Shown: positions 50,862-58,780 of the stretch, piece by piece
Layout of the letters: the number at the start of each line of letters is the position of its first letter
How positions within the stretch are numbered: the stretch's first letter is position 1
From: Porticoccus sp963974675
GTDB taxonomy: Bacteria > Pseudomonadota > Gammaproteobacteria > Pseudomonadales > Porticoccaceae
Assembly: GCA_963974675.1 (NCBI GenBank)
Contig: CAXBDQ010000011.1
Span: forward strand, 21,080 to 85,079
Length of the DNA: 64,000 nucleotides
Direction of reading: 5' to 3'
The notes under the pieces: generated by a model
Told to the model about the DNA's origin: nothing
Database searches by the model: none
The model's input: only the letters and a program-made list of their open reading frames with translations
Program-made: the position numbers and the translations under genes

Positions 50862-52133
50862 ATGGGTAAATTAAAACTTCATTGGCAAATGTTAATAGCT
50901 ATTGTGGCTGCGGTTCTTGTAGGTTTGTGGTCGGGCGTCGATAGCGCTGTTTTGGGCGTGAGCTTGTACGACATTTTTGATTTTATTGGCACGTTGTTTC
51001 TCAATGCGCTGAAAATGATTATTGTGCCTTTGGTGATGTCCTCAATCATTGTTGGGATGGCTGGTTTGGGTGATAGCGACAACCTTGGGCGGCTCAGTAC
51101 TAAAACCCTGTCGTTTTATATGTTAACCAGCTTGTTCTCCATTATCGTGGGTTTGATTATGGTTAATTTGATCATGCCGGGTGTTATTGATGGTGAAGCC
51201 GCTGGTGGACGTTTAAATCTGAGCTCGCCAGATGCTGTTTCTGAGCAGTTGGCCAGGGTGGAGGGCCGAGGTGTTGGGGATATTGCCAGCGTCTTTGTGC
51301 GGATGATTCCCCCTAATGTCGTGAAGGCCGCAGCTGATGGCCAAATGTTGGGATTGATCTTTTTTAGCCTGTTGTTTGGTGTCTTTATGACGCGAATCAC
51401 CAAAGAATACAGCCAAACTATGTTGGGTTTCTGGAATGGTGTTTATGAAACCATGATGGCCGTCACCATGTTTATCATGAAGTTTGCGCCTATCGGTGTT
51501 TTTGGTTTGGTGGCTAAAACCGTCGCAGCTACGGGATTTGATGCTTTTCAGCCACTGCTGATCTTTTTCGCCACTGTTGTGTTGGCTCTGGCATTCCATG
51601 TTTTTGTTACTTTAAGCCTTATTCTCCGGTTGTCGGGCGTCAACCCGCTGAAGCATTATCGGGCTATGTTTCCCGCATTGTTAACGGCATTTTCAACAGC
51701 ATCTTCTTCTGGCACGTTGCCGATAACCATCGAGTGTGTTGAAAAAAACGCCGGTGTTTCAAACCGTACCACCTCTTTCGTCCTGCCCTTGGGCGCCACC
51801 ATCAATATGGATGGAACGGCACTTTATGAATGCGTCGCGGCGATGTTTATTGCTCAAGCCTATGGATTGGATCTGAGTCTTGTTACTCAGTTCACCATCG
51901 TATTGGTGGCGTTACTGACCTCTATTGGTGTGGCGGGCATTCCTGCGGCTAGTTTGGTGGCCATTACCGTGATTTTAGGGGTGGTTGGGTTGCCTCTCGA
52001 GGGGATTGGCATGCTGCTGGTGACAGACCGCATTTTGGACATGTTGCGTACGGCGGTAAATGTATTTAGTGATTCCTGTGGGGCGGTAGTGATAGCCCGA
52101 AGCGAAGGTGAGAAAGGGGTGCTGGCAGGTTAA
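50862..52133 (+). CDS. Dicarboxylate/amino acid:cation symporter (DAACS family)
   Basis: A 423-residue inner-membrane symporter. Hallmarks are FIGTLFLNALKMIIVPLVMSSIIVGMAGLG, the serine-rich loop TAFSTASSSGTLPITIECVEKNAGV, and TTSFVLPLGATINMDGTALYE and SIGVAGIPAASLVAITVIL. It imports glutamate, aspartate or C4-dicarboxylates with sodium or protons; sequence alone does not separate GltP- from DctA-like use. It stands alone, 91 bp after the fusion gene, and ends at a strong terminator. Confidence 0.92.
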   Translation: MGKLKLHWQMLIAIVAAVLVGLWSGVDSAVLGVSLYDIFDFIGTLFLNALKMIIVPLVMSSIIVGMAGLGDSDNLGRLSTKTLSFYMLTSLFSIIVGLIMVNLIMPGVIDGEAAGGRLNLSSPDAVSEQLARVEGRGVGDIASVFVRMIPPNVVKAAADGQMLGLIFFSLLFGVFMTRITKEYSQTMLGFWNGVYETMMAVTMFIMKFAPIGVFGLVAKTVAATGFDAFQPLLIFFATVVLALAFHVFVTLSLILRLSGVNPLKHYRAMFPALLTAFSTASSSGTLPITIECVEKNAGVSNRTTSFVLPLGATINMDGTALYECVAAMFIAQAYGLDLSLVTQFTIVLVALLTSIGVAGIPAASLVAITVILGVVGLPLEGIGMLLVTDRILDMLRTAVNVFSDSCGAVVIARSEGEKGVLAG

Positions 52134-52160
52134 AAGTGGCTTAAGTTAACGGAGATTTAT

Positions 52161-52195
52161 ACAAATAAGCCCAACCAAAGGTTGGGCTTATTTGT
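52161..52195. terminator. Bidirectional terminator between the symporter and pit
   Basis: ACAAATAAGCCCAACC (52161-52176) and GGTTGGGCTTATTTGT (52180-52195) form a perfect 16-bp inverted repeat. It closes two convergent genes. Confidence 0.9.
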
Positions 52196-52215
52196 ATTTT
52201 AAAAGAAAATGTTCT

Positions 52216-53490
52216 CTAGCCAAAGACTCCCTTGAAGAAGAAGAAAAATACAATGGCTAAGGCCGCCCCAGCAGGTAGTGTTACCAGCCAAGACATGAAG
52301 ATAGTGCCAATGACACGAATATTCAGTGCGGCGATACCTCGAGCTAAACCAACACCCAGTACAGCACCCACCAGTGTGTGAGTCGTTGAAATAGGAAGTC
52401 CTGTGCCAGACGCAAGCACGACGGTGGCGGCCGCGCCTAGTTCTGCTGAGAAGCCTCTGCTTGGGGTGAGTTCAGTAATTTTACGGCCAATAGTACCCAT
52501 TACCTTGAAGCCGTAGGTCGCCAGCCCCAACATAATACCGACACCACCTAATAGCAGAATCCAACTGGGCATTATGCTTTCAACTTCAACCGTGCCAGAT
52601 CTCACGACACTGACTACGGCAGCCAGGGGGCCGACCGCGTTGGCTACATCATTGGAGCCGTGGGCAAAGGCCATAGCGCATGCGGTAAATACCATCAGTA
52701 CAGCAAAGACCTTTTCCACACTGGCAAAGCGGTTGCCTTTTTCGGCTTCTTCATCGCGCTCTACTCGGCTTAGTAGTACCGACCCAATCAATGAAACAAA
52801 AATGCCTACACCTGCAGCCATCAGCGCACACTCACCAAAGCTCATGGCTATCCCTGCATCTTTGAAGATATGTTTGAATCCCTTGAGCAGGGTGACCATG
52901 GCAATGAGGAAACCTACGGCAAACATATAGATTGGAATAATTTTCTTGGCTCGGGAGAAAGGATCATCCTGAGTGAGAATTAATTTTTGTACGCTGCGAA
53001 AGAGCATATAGGAGATGGAACCTGCTAATACGGGGGATACCACCCAGCTAGCAACGATTTTTCCTACCTTGCCCCAGTTCACTGCATCGACGGAGATGCC
53101 TACCGCGGCAAAACCGACAATGGCACCAACGATAGAATGGGTGGTGGAGACTGGCCAGCCCATCATGCTGGCAATTAATAACCATGTGCCTGCAGCCAGT
53201 AGTGCCGAGAGCATGCCAAATACCAGTAATTCCGGTGTCTCCGCGATAAAGGCAGGATCAATGATGCCCTTTCGGATAGTGGAGGTTACCTCTCCTCCCG
53301 CCAAGTAAGCACCGGCAAACTCAAACACCATGGCGATGAGAATGGCCTGTTTAACCGTGAGAGCCCTTGAGCCTACAGAGGTGCCCATGGCATTAGCCAC
53401 ATCGTTGGCGCCAACACCCCAAGCCATAAATAGCCCGAATACACAGGCAAGGATGATCAGTATTTGGCCGTATTCAGCAAATAGCGTCAT
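52216..53490 (-). CDS. pit: Low-affinity inorganic phosphate transporter (PiT family)
   Basis: A 424-residue membrane protein with the PiT signature repeated twice: WGVGANDVANAMGTSVGSRALT near the start and AFAHGSNDVANAVGPLAA in the second half. The inserted loop contains ERDEEAEKGNRF. It imports phosphate with protons or cations under replete conditions. It is 33 nt downstream of its DUF47 partner. No Pho box was seen here, consistent with use when phosphate is ample. Confidence 0.94.
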   Translation of the reverse strand: MTLFAEYGQILIILACVFGLFMAWGVGANDVANAMGTSVGSRALTVKQAILIAMVFEFAGAYLAGGEVTSTIRKGIIDPAFIAETPELLVFGMLSALLAAGTWLLIASMMGWPVSTTHSIVGAIVGFAAVGISVDAVNWGKVGKIVASWVVSPVLAGSISYMLFRSVQKLILTQDDPFSRAKKIIPIYMFAVGFLIAMVTLLKGFKHIFKDAGIAMSFGECALMAAGVGIFVSLIGSVLLSRVERDEEAEKGNRFASVEKVFAVLMVFTACAMAFAHGSNDVANAVGPLAAVVSVVRSGTVEVESIMPSWILLLGGVGIMLGLATYGFKVMGTIGRKITELTPSRGFSAELGAAATVVLASGTGLPISTTHTLVGAVLGVGLARGIAALNIRVIGTIFMSWLVTLPAGAALAIVFFFFFKGVFG

Positions 53491-53523
53491 ATCTGGGTTT
53501 CCTAATTGTTGTTATTAACCCAG

Positions 53524-54204
53524 TTATCGGGCAAGCAAGAGTTGTAGTCTTCCACCGACACCTTCGGCCAAATCAGCCAATTCACCAATCATGTCTATGA
53601 TCTGGTAGAGAAAGATCGCATCGATTGGGGGGAGGTCTTGCTCAAGTTCAAATAGCTTGTGGCGTATTTCCTGTTCCAGCTGATCCGTTTTATCTTCCAG
53701 GTGATCCAATTCGCCAATCATTTTTTCAACAAAGTCGACATCTTTGCCGCTAAATCCTACTTCCAGCAGTTCGTCGAGCTCGTCGATAGCTTTCAGGGCT
53801 TGTCGCCCAGCATCAATAGAGGATGAGACAAAGCTGATCATTTGCTGGTGGAGTGGTGCCGGGACAGACATTTTTCTGCCAAGCATCAGGCCTGCAATAT
53901 CCTTGGTTCGGTTAGCAATACGATCTTGAATACTTAGAAGATCCAGCAGGTCGCCACGGTCAAGAGGCATAAAGAGACTCTTGGGGAGTTGAAGACGAAG
54001 CTCTCGCTTCATTTCATCCGCTTTATCTTCCTTTTGAGAGATAACAGAAAAGACTTCTTCGGCTTTCTCCCAGTCGTTAGCGATGGCGGCATTAAGAAAG
54101 TCCTGAAGTTTTTCTGCGCAGGCTACCACGAGTGACATGTGAGTCTGCAATGGACTAATGGGGGACTTACCAAAGAGATTAAAAATCGTTTTACCAAAAG
54201 CCAT
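53524..54204 (-). CDS. DUF47 phosphate transport accessory protein (PhoU-like)
   Basis: A 226-residue, helix-rich cytoplasmic protein (SPISPLQTHMSLVVACAEKLQDFLNAA, ISQKEDKADEMKRELRLQLPKSLFMPLDRGDLLDLLSIQDRIANRTKDIAGL). The fold resembles PhoU and it regularly pairs with pit genes. It probably gates or regulates Pit, as PhoU does Pst. It begins the DUF47-pit operon; GGAGT lies near the start. Confidence 0.9.
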   Translation of the reverse strand: MAFGKTIFNLFGKSPISPLQTHMSLVVACAEKLQDFLNAAIANDWEKAEEVFSVISQKEDKADEMKRELRLQLPKSLFMPLDRGDLLDLLSIQDRIANRTKDIAGLMLGRKMSVPAPLHQQMISFVSSSIDAGRQALKAIDELDELLEVGFSGKDVDFVEKMIGELDHLEDKTDQLEQEIRHKLFELEQDLPPIDAIFLYQIIDMIGELADLAEGVGGRLQLLLAR

Positions 54205-54281
54205 GATTGGGACTCCTATAAAGAACTAGCCCGCGAGTATAAGAAGCTGTAATAAGAATGTCACATTAATGTCATCAAGTT

Positions 54282-56369
54282 TTATACTTGACCGTAGCGA
54301 TTACTGTCGCCCAGCCAACGCCGAATAATGGCTTGGGCTTGTGTTGGGTGTTGTTTTAACAGGGTTTCAGCTGATTTTTTAATGTCAGGTAAGAGTTGGG
54401 CGTCCCGTTGCAGGTCGGCAATGCGCAATTCCATTTCACCCGTTTGACGGGTACCCAGTACTTCGCCGGGACCGCGAAGCTTTAAATCCATTTCGGCTAT
54501 TTCAAAACCATCGGTAGTTTGGCGCATAATTTTCAGTCGTTCAGTACCCTGTTGTGACAAGGGGGAGCTGTATAACAGTACGCAATGGCTTTCTTCTTGG
54601 CCGCGCCCTACTCTGCCTCGTAGTTGATGAAGTTGTGCCAGGCCGAGCCGCTCAGGATTTTCAATGACCATCAGGCTGGCATTGGGGACATCGACGCCCA
54701 CCTCAATGACAGTGGTGGCAATAAGAAGCTGGATCTGCCCCTGTTTAAAGGCCGTCATAGCGGCAGCTTTTTCTCCCGGTTTAAGTCGACCATGAATCAA
54801 ACCTATTTCCAATTCTGGTAACAGTAGGTGTAATTCATCGGCAGTGGCTTCGGCAGCTTGGGCTTCAAGTACATCTGACTCTTCAATAAGCGTGCAAACC
54901 CAATAGGCCTGACGGCCGTTAGTGCAAGCATTTCGGACGCGCTCAATGATTTCATGGCGACGTTGGTTGGCAATGACGACGGTATTAACAGGAGAGCGCC
55001 CAGGGGGAAGTTCGTCGATGATGGAGCAATCCAGGTCGGCATAAGCACTCATGGCTAAGGTTCTGGGGATGGGTGTTGCTGTCATGATGAGTTGGTGTGG
55101 AACTTGGTTGGGGTCTTTCCCCTTCTCTTTTAGGGCCAAACGCTGGTGTACCCCAAAACGGTGTTGCTCATCAATAATGGTGAGTGCCAAATTGTGAAAC
55201 CTCACTTCTTCTTGAAACAATGCATGAGTGCCGATGACAATTTGAGCAGAGCCATCTTGGATCATCGCCAATTGTCGTTCTCGCGCCTTGCCTTTTACTT
55301 TTCCGGTGAGCCACGCCAATTGGATACCCAAAGGTTTTAACCATGCCTCAAAGGATTGACGGTGTTGCTCTGCCAGAATTTCTGTGGGGGCCATAATGGC
55401 CGTTTGTTTCCCTGAGGCGATGCACTGGAGTGAGGCTAGTGCTGCTACAACAGTTTTCCCTGAGCCAACGTCACCTTGAATCAAGCGCAGCATGGGGAAG
55501 GGCTTTGACAAATCCCGCTCAATTTCAGTGCTAACACGCTGTTGAGCAGCGGTGAGCTGGAAGGGTAATGCGGTTAAAAACTGTTGTTGTAGAGATTTAT
55601 CGATGGTGAGGGCTGGGGCACTGTGTTGCTGAAGAGTCTGCCGGAGCTGAAGCAAGCTGAGCTGATGAGCTAACAACTCCTCAAAGGCCAGTCGTTGTTG
55701 AGCTGGGTGCTCACCTTTTGCCAGCTGATCGATGGCGGCTGTTTTTGGTGGTTGGTGAATAAATTCTATGGCGTCGGTAAGCGATGATTTCTTAAATGTA
55801 TCAGGCAGTAATTCAGTGAGCTTATGTTGCTTCATTAACGCCAGAGCTTGAGTGGCTATGGTGCGAAGCCGTTGTTGAGAAATACCTTCGGTAGCAGGAT
55901 AGACAGGGGTTAAGTGTTGTTGCAGTGGTTGAGGGTGCTGTTGATCAAGAAATTGATATTCCGGATGGTAAATCTCTAATCCCGAACTGCCACGTTTTAC
56001 CTCGCCATAACAACGAAGGTGGCTACCTGTGATCAGATTTTCTCGCTGGGCATGACTAAAATGGAAAAAGCGTAGTGTGATGATGCCGGTATTATCCTGC
56101 AGTCGGCACATGAGGCTTCGACGACGACCAAATACAAGATCGCAGCCTCGAACCTCTCCTTCGATAACAACCTCTGTGTTCGTCTGGGCACTTCCTATGG
56201 GGGTAATACGAGTGCGGTCCATATAGCGCAGGGGTAAATGGAATAAGACGTCTTGAATGGTTTGAATACCTAGTTTTGCCAATTTACTGGCAAGCTGAAC
56301 ACCAACGCCTTTGAGTTGTGTTACGGGTATTTGGTCGAGAGGGCGCTCCGTCATCCTATCGAAGGGCAA
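54282..56369 (-). CDS. recG: ATP-dependent DNA helicase RecG
   Basis: A 695-residue helicase that remodels forked DNA and Holliday junctions. The N-terminal wedge domain binds the fork. Helicase motifs are GDVGSGKTVVAALAS (Walker A), IIDEQHRFGVHQR (DEQH box), TATPIPRTLAMS and QLRGRVGRG. Length is normal (about 690). Its start overlaps the 3' end of oxyR by 19 nt, so translation is likely coupled. The oxyR-recG order is shared with Pseudomonas. Confidence 0.95.
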   Translation of the reverse strand: MPFDRMTERPLDQIPVTQLKGVGVQLASKLAKLGIQTIQDVLFHLPLRYMDRTRITPIGSAQTNTEVVIEGEVRGCDLVFGRRRSLMCRLQDNTGIITLRFFHFSHAQRENLITGSHLRCYGEVKRGSSGLEIYHPEYQFLDQQHPQPLQQHLTPVYPATEGISQQRLRTIATQALALMKQHKLTELLPDTFKKSSLTDAIEFIHQPPKTAAIDQLAKGEHPAQQRLAFEELLAHQLSLLQLRQTLQQHSAPALTIDKSLQQQFLTALPFQLTAAQQRVSTEIERDLSKPFPMLRLIQGDVGSGKTVVAALASLQCIASGKQTAIMAPTEILAEQHRQSFEAWLKPLGIQLAWLTGKVKGKARERQLAMIQDGSAQIVIGTHALFQEEVRFHNLALTIIDEQHRFGVHQRLALKEKGKDPNQVPHQLIMTATPIPRTLAMSAYADLDCSIIDELPPGRSPVNTVVIANQRRHEIIERVRNACTNGRQAYWVCTLIEESDVLEAQAAEATADELHLLLPELEIGLIHGRLKPGEKAAAMTAFKQGQIQLLIATTVIEVGVDVPNASLMVIENPERLGLAQLHQLRGRVGRGQEESHCVLLYSSPLSQQGTERLKIMRQTTDGFEIAEMDLKLRGPGEVLGTRQTGEMELRIADLQRDAQLLPDIKKSAETLLKQHPTQAQAIIRRWLGDSNRYGQV

Positions 56370-57280
56370 CTGGGTAGAGGGTGTTGTTTGATGGCGTTTC
56401 GCAGGGCATCAATGGCCTTATGTCGAGGAAAGCTGGCTCTCCAGGCCAATGCCGTAGAGCGGCAGGGCACAGGGGAAGCAAACGGACGGGTAACCAGTAG
56501 ACCGTCTTTGTAGCCGGTACCGATGGCCGCAGAAAGGGGCAAAATGGTAATGCCGAGCCCTGATGCCACCATGTGGCGAAGAGTCTCCAGAGAGCTGCCT
56601 TCGCTATGGGTTCGAATCTGTCCTTGGTTTTCATCATGGTGTTTGTTTAAGTCGGGTAGTGCTTCTCGAACCTGGTCACCAAAGCAATGACCTTCGCCCA
56701 ACAGTAGAACATTCTCATACTCAAGGTCTTTCGGTTTTATCTCTGTTTGTTTAACCAGAGGATGGTTTTCGGGCAGCAGTACGACAAACGGTTCGGAATA
56801 AAGTGATTGGGTAACCACGTCGGGTTCATTAAAGGGTAGCGCTACAATAATTACATCCAGTTCACCCTTGCGTAACCGTTGCCTGAGCGTGGCAGTGAAA
56901 CCCTCCTCCACGACTAATGGCATTTGTGGAACAGATTTTTGCAGCTCCGGGATAAAGTGGGGGAACAGATAAGGGCCGATGGTAAAAATAGCACCCACAT
57001 AGAGAGGTGTTTTTAGCTGGTCTCTTCCTGCTGACGCGATATCTTTGATCGAGGCGCTTTCTTCCAGTACCCGTTGTGCTTGGGCTACCACTTGCTCGCC
57101 AATGGGGGTGGGGCGAACACTGTTTTTAGAGCGCTCAAATAATTCAACATCAAGTTCTTGTTCAAGTTTTTTGACGGCAATGCTCAGGGTAGGCTGGCTG
57201 ACATGACATAGTTTAGCGGCATGACCGAAATGTTGTTGTTGAGCCAGTGTGACGATATAACGTAATTCAGTTAAGGTCAT
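56351..57280 (-). CDS. oxyR: Hydrogen-peroxide sensing regulator OxyR, lacking the second redox cysteine
   Basis: A 309-residue LysR-type regulator. The helix-turn-helix is TLAQQQHFGHAAKLCHVSQPTLSIAVKKLE. The sensing region reads LLLGEGHCFGDQVREALPD: the peroxidatic cysteine is exactly at residue 199, but position 208 is leucine (codon CTA). E. coli and Pseudomonas OxyR have Cys208 there and form a 199-208 disulfide. The other cysteines are Cys25 and one near residue 283, so another partner or a one-cysteine mechanism is implied. The rest, including SLETLRHMVASGLGITILPLSA, is typical. Confidence 0.92.
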   Translation of the reverse strand: MTLTELRYIVTLAQQQHFGHAAKLCHVSQPTLSIAVKKLEQELDVELFERSKNSVRPTPIGEQVVAQAQRVLEESASIKDIASAGRDQLKTPLYVGAIFTIGPYLFPHFIPELQKSVPQMPLVVEEGFTATLRQRLRKGELDVIIVALPFNEPDVVTQSLYSEPFVVLLPENHPLVKQTEIKPKDLEYENVLLLGEGHCFGDQVREALPDLNKHHDENQGQIRTHSEGSSLETLRHMVASGLGITILPLSAAIGTGYKDGLLVTRPFASPVPCRSTALAWRASFPRHKAIDALRNAIKQHPLPSCPSIG

Positions 57281-57418
57281 GGTTGTTTCCTAAGGGCCTG
57301 TTAAAGCTATTTTAAGGTTTGTTATGACGGGATCTTCCTTTTTTAACGGTGTTCTTTCTCGCTTATACTGCGTCCGTAACATCTGTTGGAATAAAAAGGA
57401 GTAATCAGTAGTAGCATC

Positions 57419-58354
57419 GTGAATAACCTTGGACAAAATAATAGCGAAAACAAATCAAAAATGGAAAGCTCATTGAAAGTTTTATTTGCAGGTTGTGGCG
57501 ATATTGGCTTACGAACAATTCGTCGATTAGAAAGTCACCAAGAGGCGTCAGTGTGGCAAACCCTGGCTATGCGTCGTCATATAGGGGTACTGCCTTCAAA
57601 TGTAGATGCTGTAGAGGGAGATCTTCGTGATACAGCGGGTCTGGTGCGGTTATTGGATCGCTCTCGGATCGATGCCGTAGTGATTACCCTGACCCCTGAC
57701 CACATGAGTGATGATGGTTACCGTGATAGTTACGTGACTGCAGCTCAGGCCGTGAAATCTGCCATAGCTCAAACCACTCAGCCGCCTAGTTTGGTGGTGT
57801 GGATATCCAGTTCGGGTGTTTATGGCCAGAGTGGGGGGGAGTGGGTGGATGAATTGACGGAGACCAGCCCGACATCATTTCGGGGTAAACGCTTGCTGGA
57901 AGCAGAAAAAATTATTGATGAGTTGCCCATTACTTCTGTCGTTGTGAGATTTTCCGGTATTTATGGTCCGGGTCGAAGCAGGCTTATCAACCAAGTGAGG
58001 CGGGGGAGTATTGTTTCTTCGGATCCGGTTCATTGGACAAACAGAATTCATTCGGAGGACTGTGCTGGGGTTATCGCCCATGTGCTGAATAGGTATTGTC
58101 AGGGTCAATCATTGGAAGCACTGTATTTAGCAACGGATAATGAGCCTGTTCCCGCGTATGACATACAGAGCTGGCTAGCAGGTCAGTTGGGTGTCGATGT
58201 GGGCACAAAGCTTGGTGTTCAAGAAGTCCAGCCGGTTTCGAGGCCGGGCAATCGCCGTTGCAGTAACCGGCGATTGCGAGACAGTGGTTATCCGTTCCTT
58301 TTTCCGACCTTTCGGGAAGGATATCAGGCCGTTCTCGGCGAGATGTCAGAATAG
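57419..58354 (+). CDS. NAD-dependent epimerase/dehydratase-like protein (YeeZ type)
   Basis: A 311-residue Rossmann-fold protein. The nucleotide motif GCGDIGLR lies near residues 25-32; later elements are ISSSGVYGQSGGEWVDE and VRFSGIYGPGR, with the usual Tyr-Lys dyad altered, as in YeeZ/SDR-like epimerases. Substrate unknown. The start is uncertain: GTG 57419 is used, but AAGGAG (57396-57401) is 17 nt away, and ATG 57461 is an alternative. It is convergent with ridA, with only 24 bp between and no terminator seen. Confidence 0.83.
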   Translation: MNNLGQNNSENKSKMESSLKVLFAGCGDIGLRTIRRLESHQEASVWQTLAMRRHIGVLPSNVDAVEGDLRDTAGLVRLLDRSRIDAVVITLTPDHMSDDGYRDSYVTAAQAVKSAIAQTTQPPSLVVWISSSGVYGQSGGEWVDELTETSPTSFRGKRLLEAEKIIDELPITSVVVRFSGIYGPGRSRLINQVRRGSIVSSDPVHWTNRIHSEDCAGVIAHVLNRYCQGQSLEALYLATDNEPVPAYDIQSWLAGQLGVDVGTKLGVQEVQPVSRPGNRRCSNRRLRDSGYPFLFPTFREGYQAVLGEMSE

Positions 58355-58378
58355 TGCGGCAGTGACGATCTAGATGTT

Positions 58379-58762
58379 TTAAATCACCATAATTCCGTCC
58401 ATTTCTACACCTACCCCCTTGGGTAGCGCGTTTACTCCGATAGCTGCACGAGCCGGATAGGGCTCATGAAAATGGCGAGCCATCACTTCATTGACAATGG
58501 CAAAGTTTCCTAGGTCAGTGAGAAAAATGTTCAGTTTGACAATGTTTTTCAGCGTGCCTCCCGCCGCTTCGCAAACGGCGTCAAGGTTTTTAAAAACCTG
58601 ATCAATTTCTGCCTCGATACCACCTTCTATAACCACCATGGTTTGTGGATCTAATGGAATCTGACCAGAAAGGTAAACCGTATTGTTAACCTTGATGGCC
58701 TGAGAATATGTGCCAATGGCAGCGGGAGCATTTTCGGTGTTGATTACGGCTTTATTAATCAT
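58379..58762 (-). CDS. ridA: Enamine/imine deaminase RidA
   Basis: A 127-residue YjgF/RidA protein with AIGTYSQAIKVNNTVYLSGQIPLDP and ending PARAAIGVNALPKGVGVEMDGIMV, which includes the key arginine and glutamate of the active site. It removes reactive enamines made by PLP enzymes. It lies 18 nt after spoT in the yicC-gmk-rpoZ-spoT-ridA string, a recurring position. Confidence 0.93.
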   Translation of the reverse strand: MINKAVINTENAPAAIGTYSQAIKVNNTVYLSGQIPLDPQTMVVIEGGIEAEIDQVFKNLDAVCEAAGGTLKNIVKLNIFLTDLGNFAIVNEVMARHFHEPYPARAAIGVNALPKGVGVEMDGIMVI

Positions 58763-58780
58763 GGAGTTGTCCTCGGTAAA

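Noticed and set aside
56605..56620. GGTTCGAATCT resembling a tRNA T-arm
   Set aside because: It is within oxyR coding sequence, with no cloverleaf around it. No tRNA or rRNA gene was found anywhere in the window.
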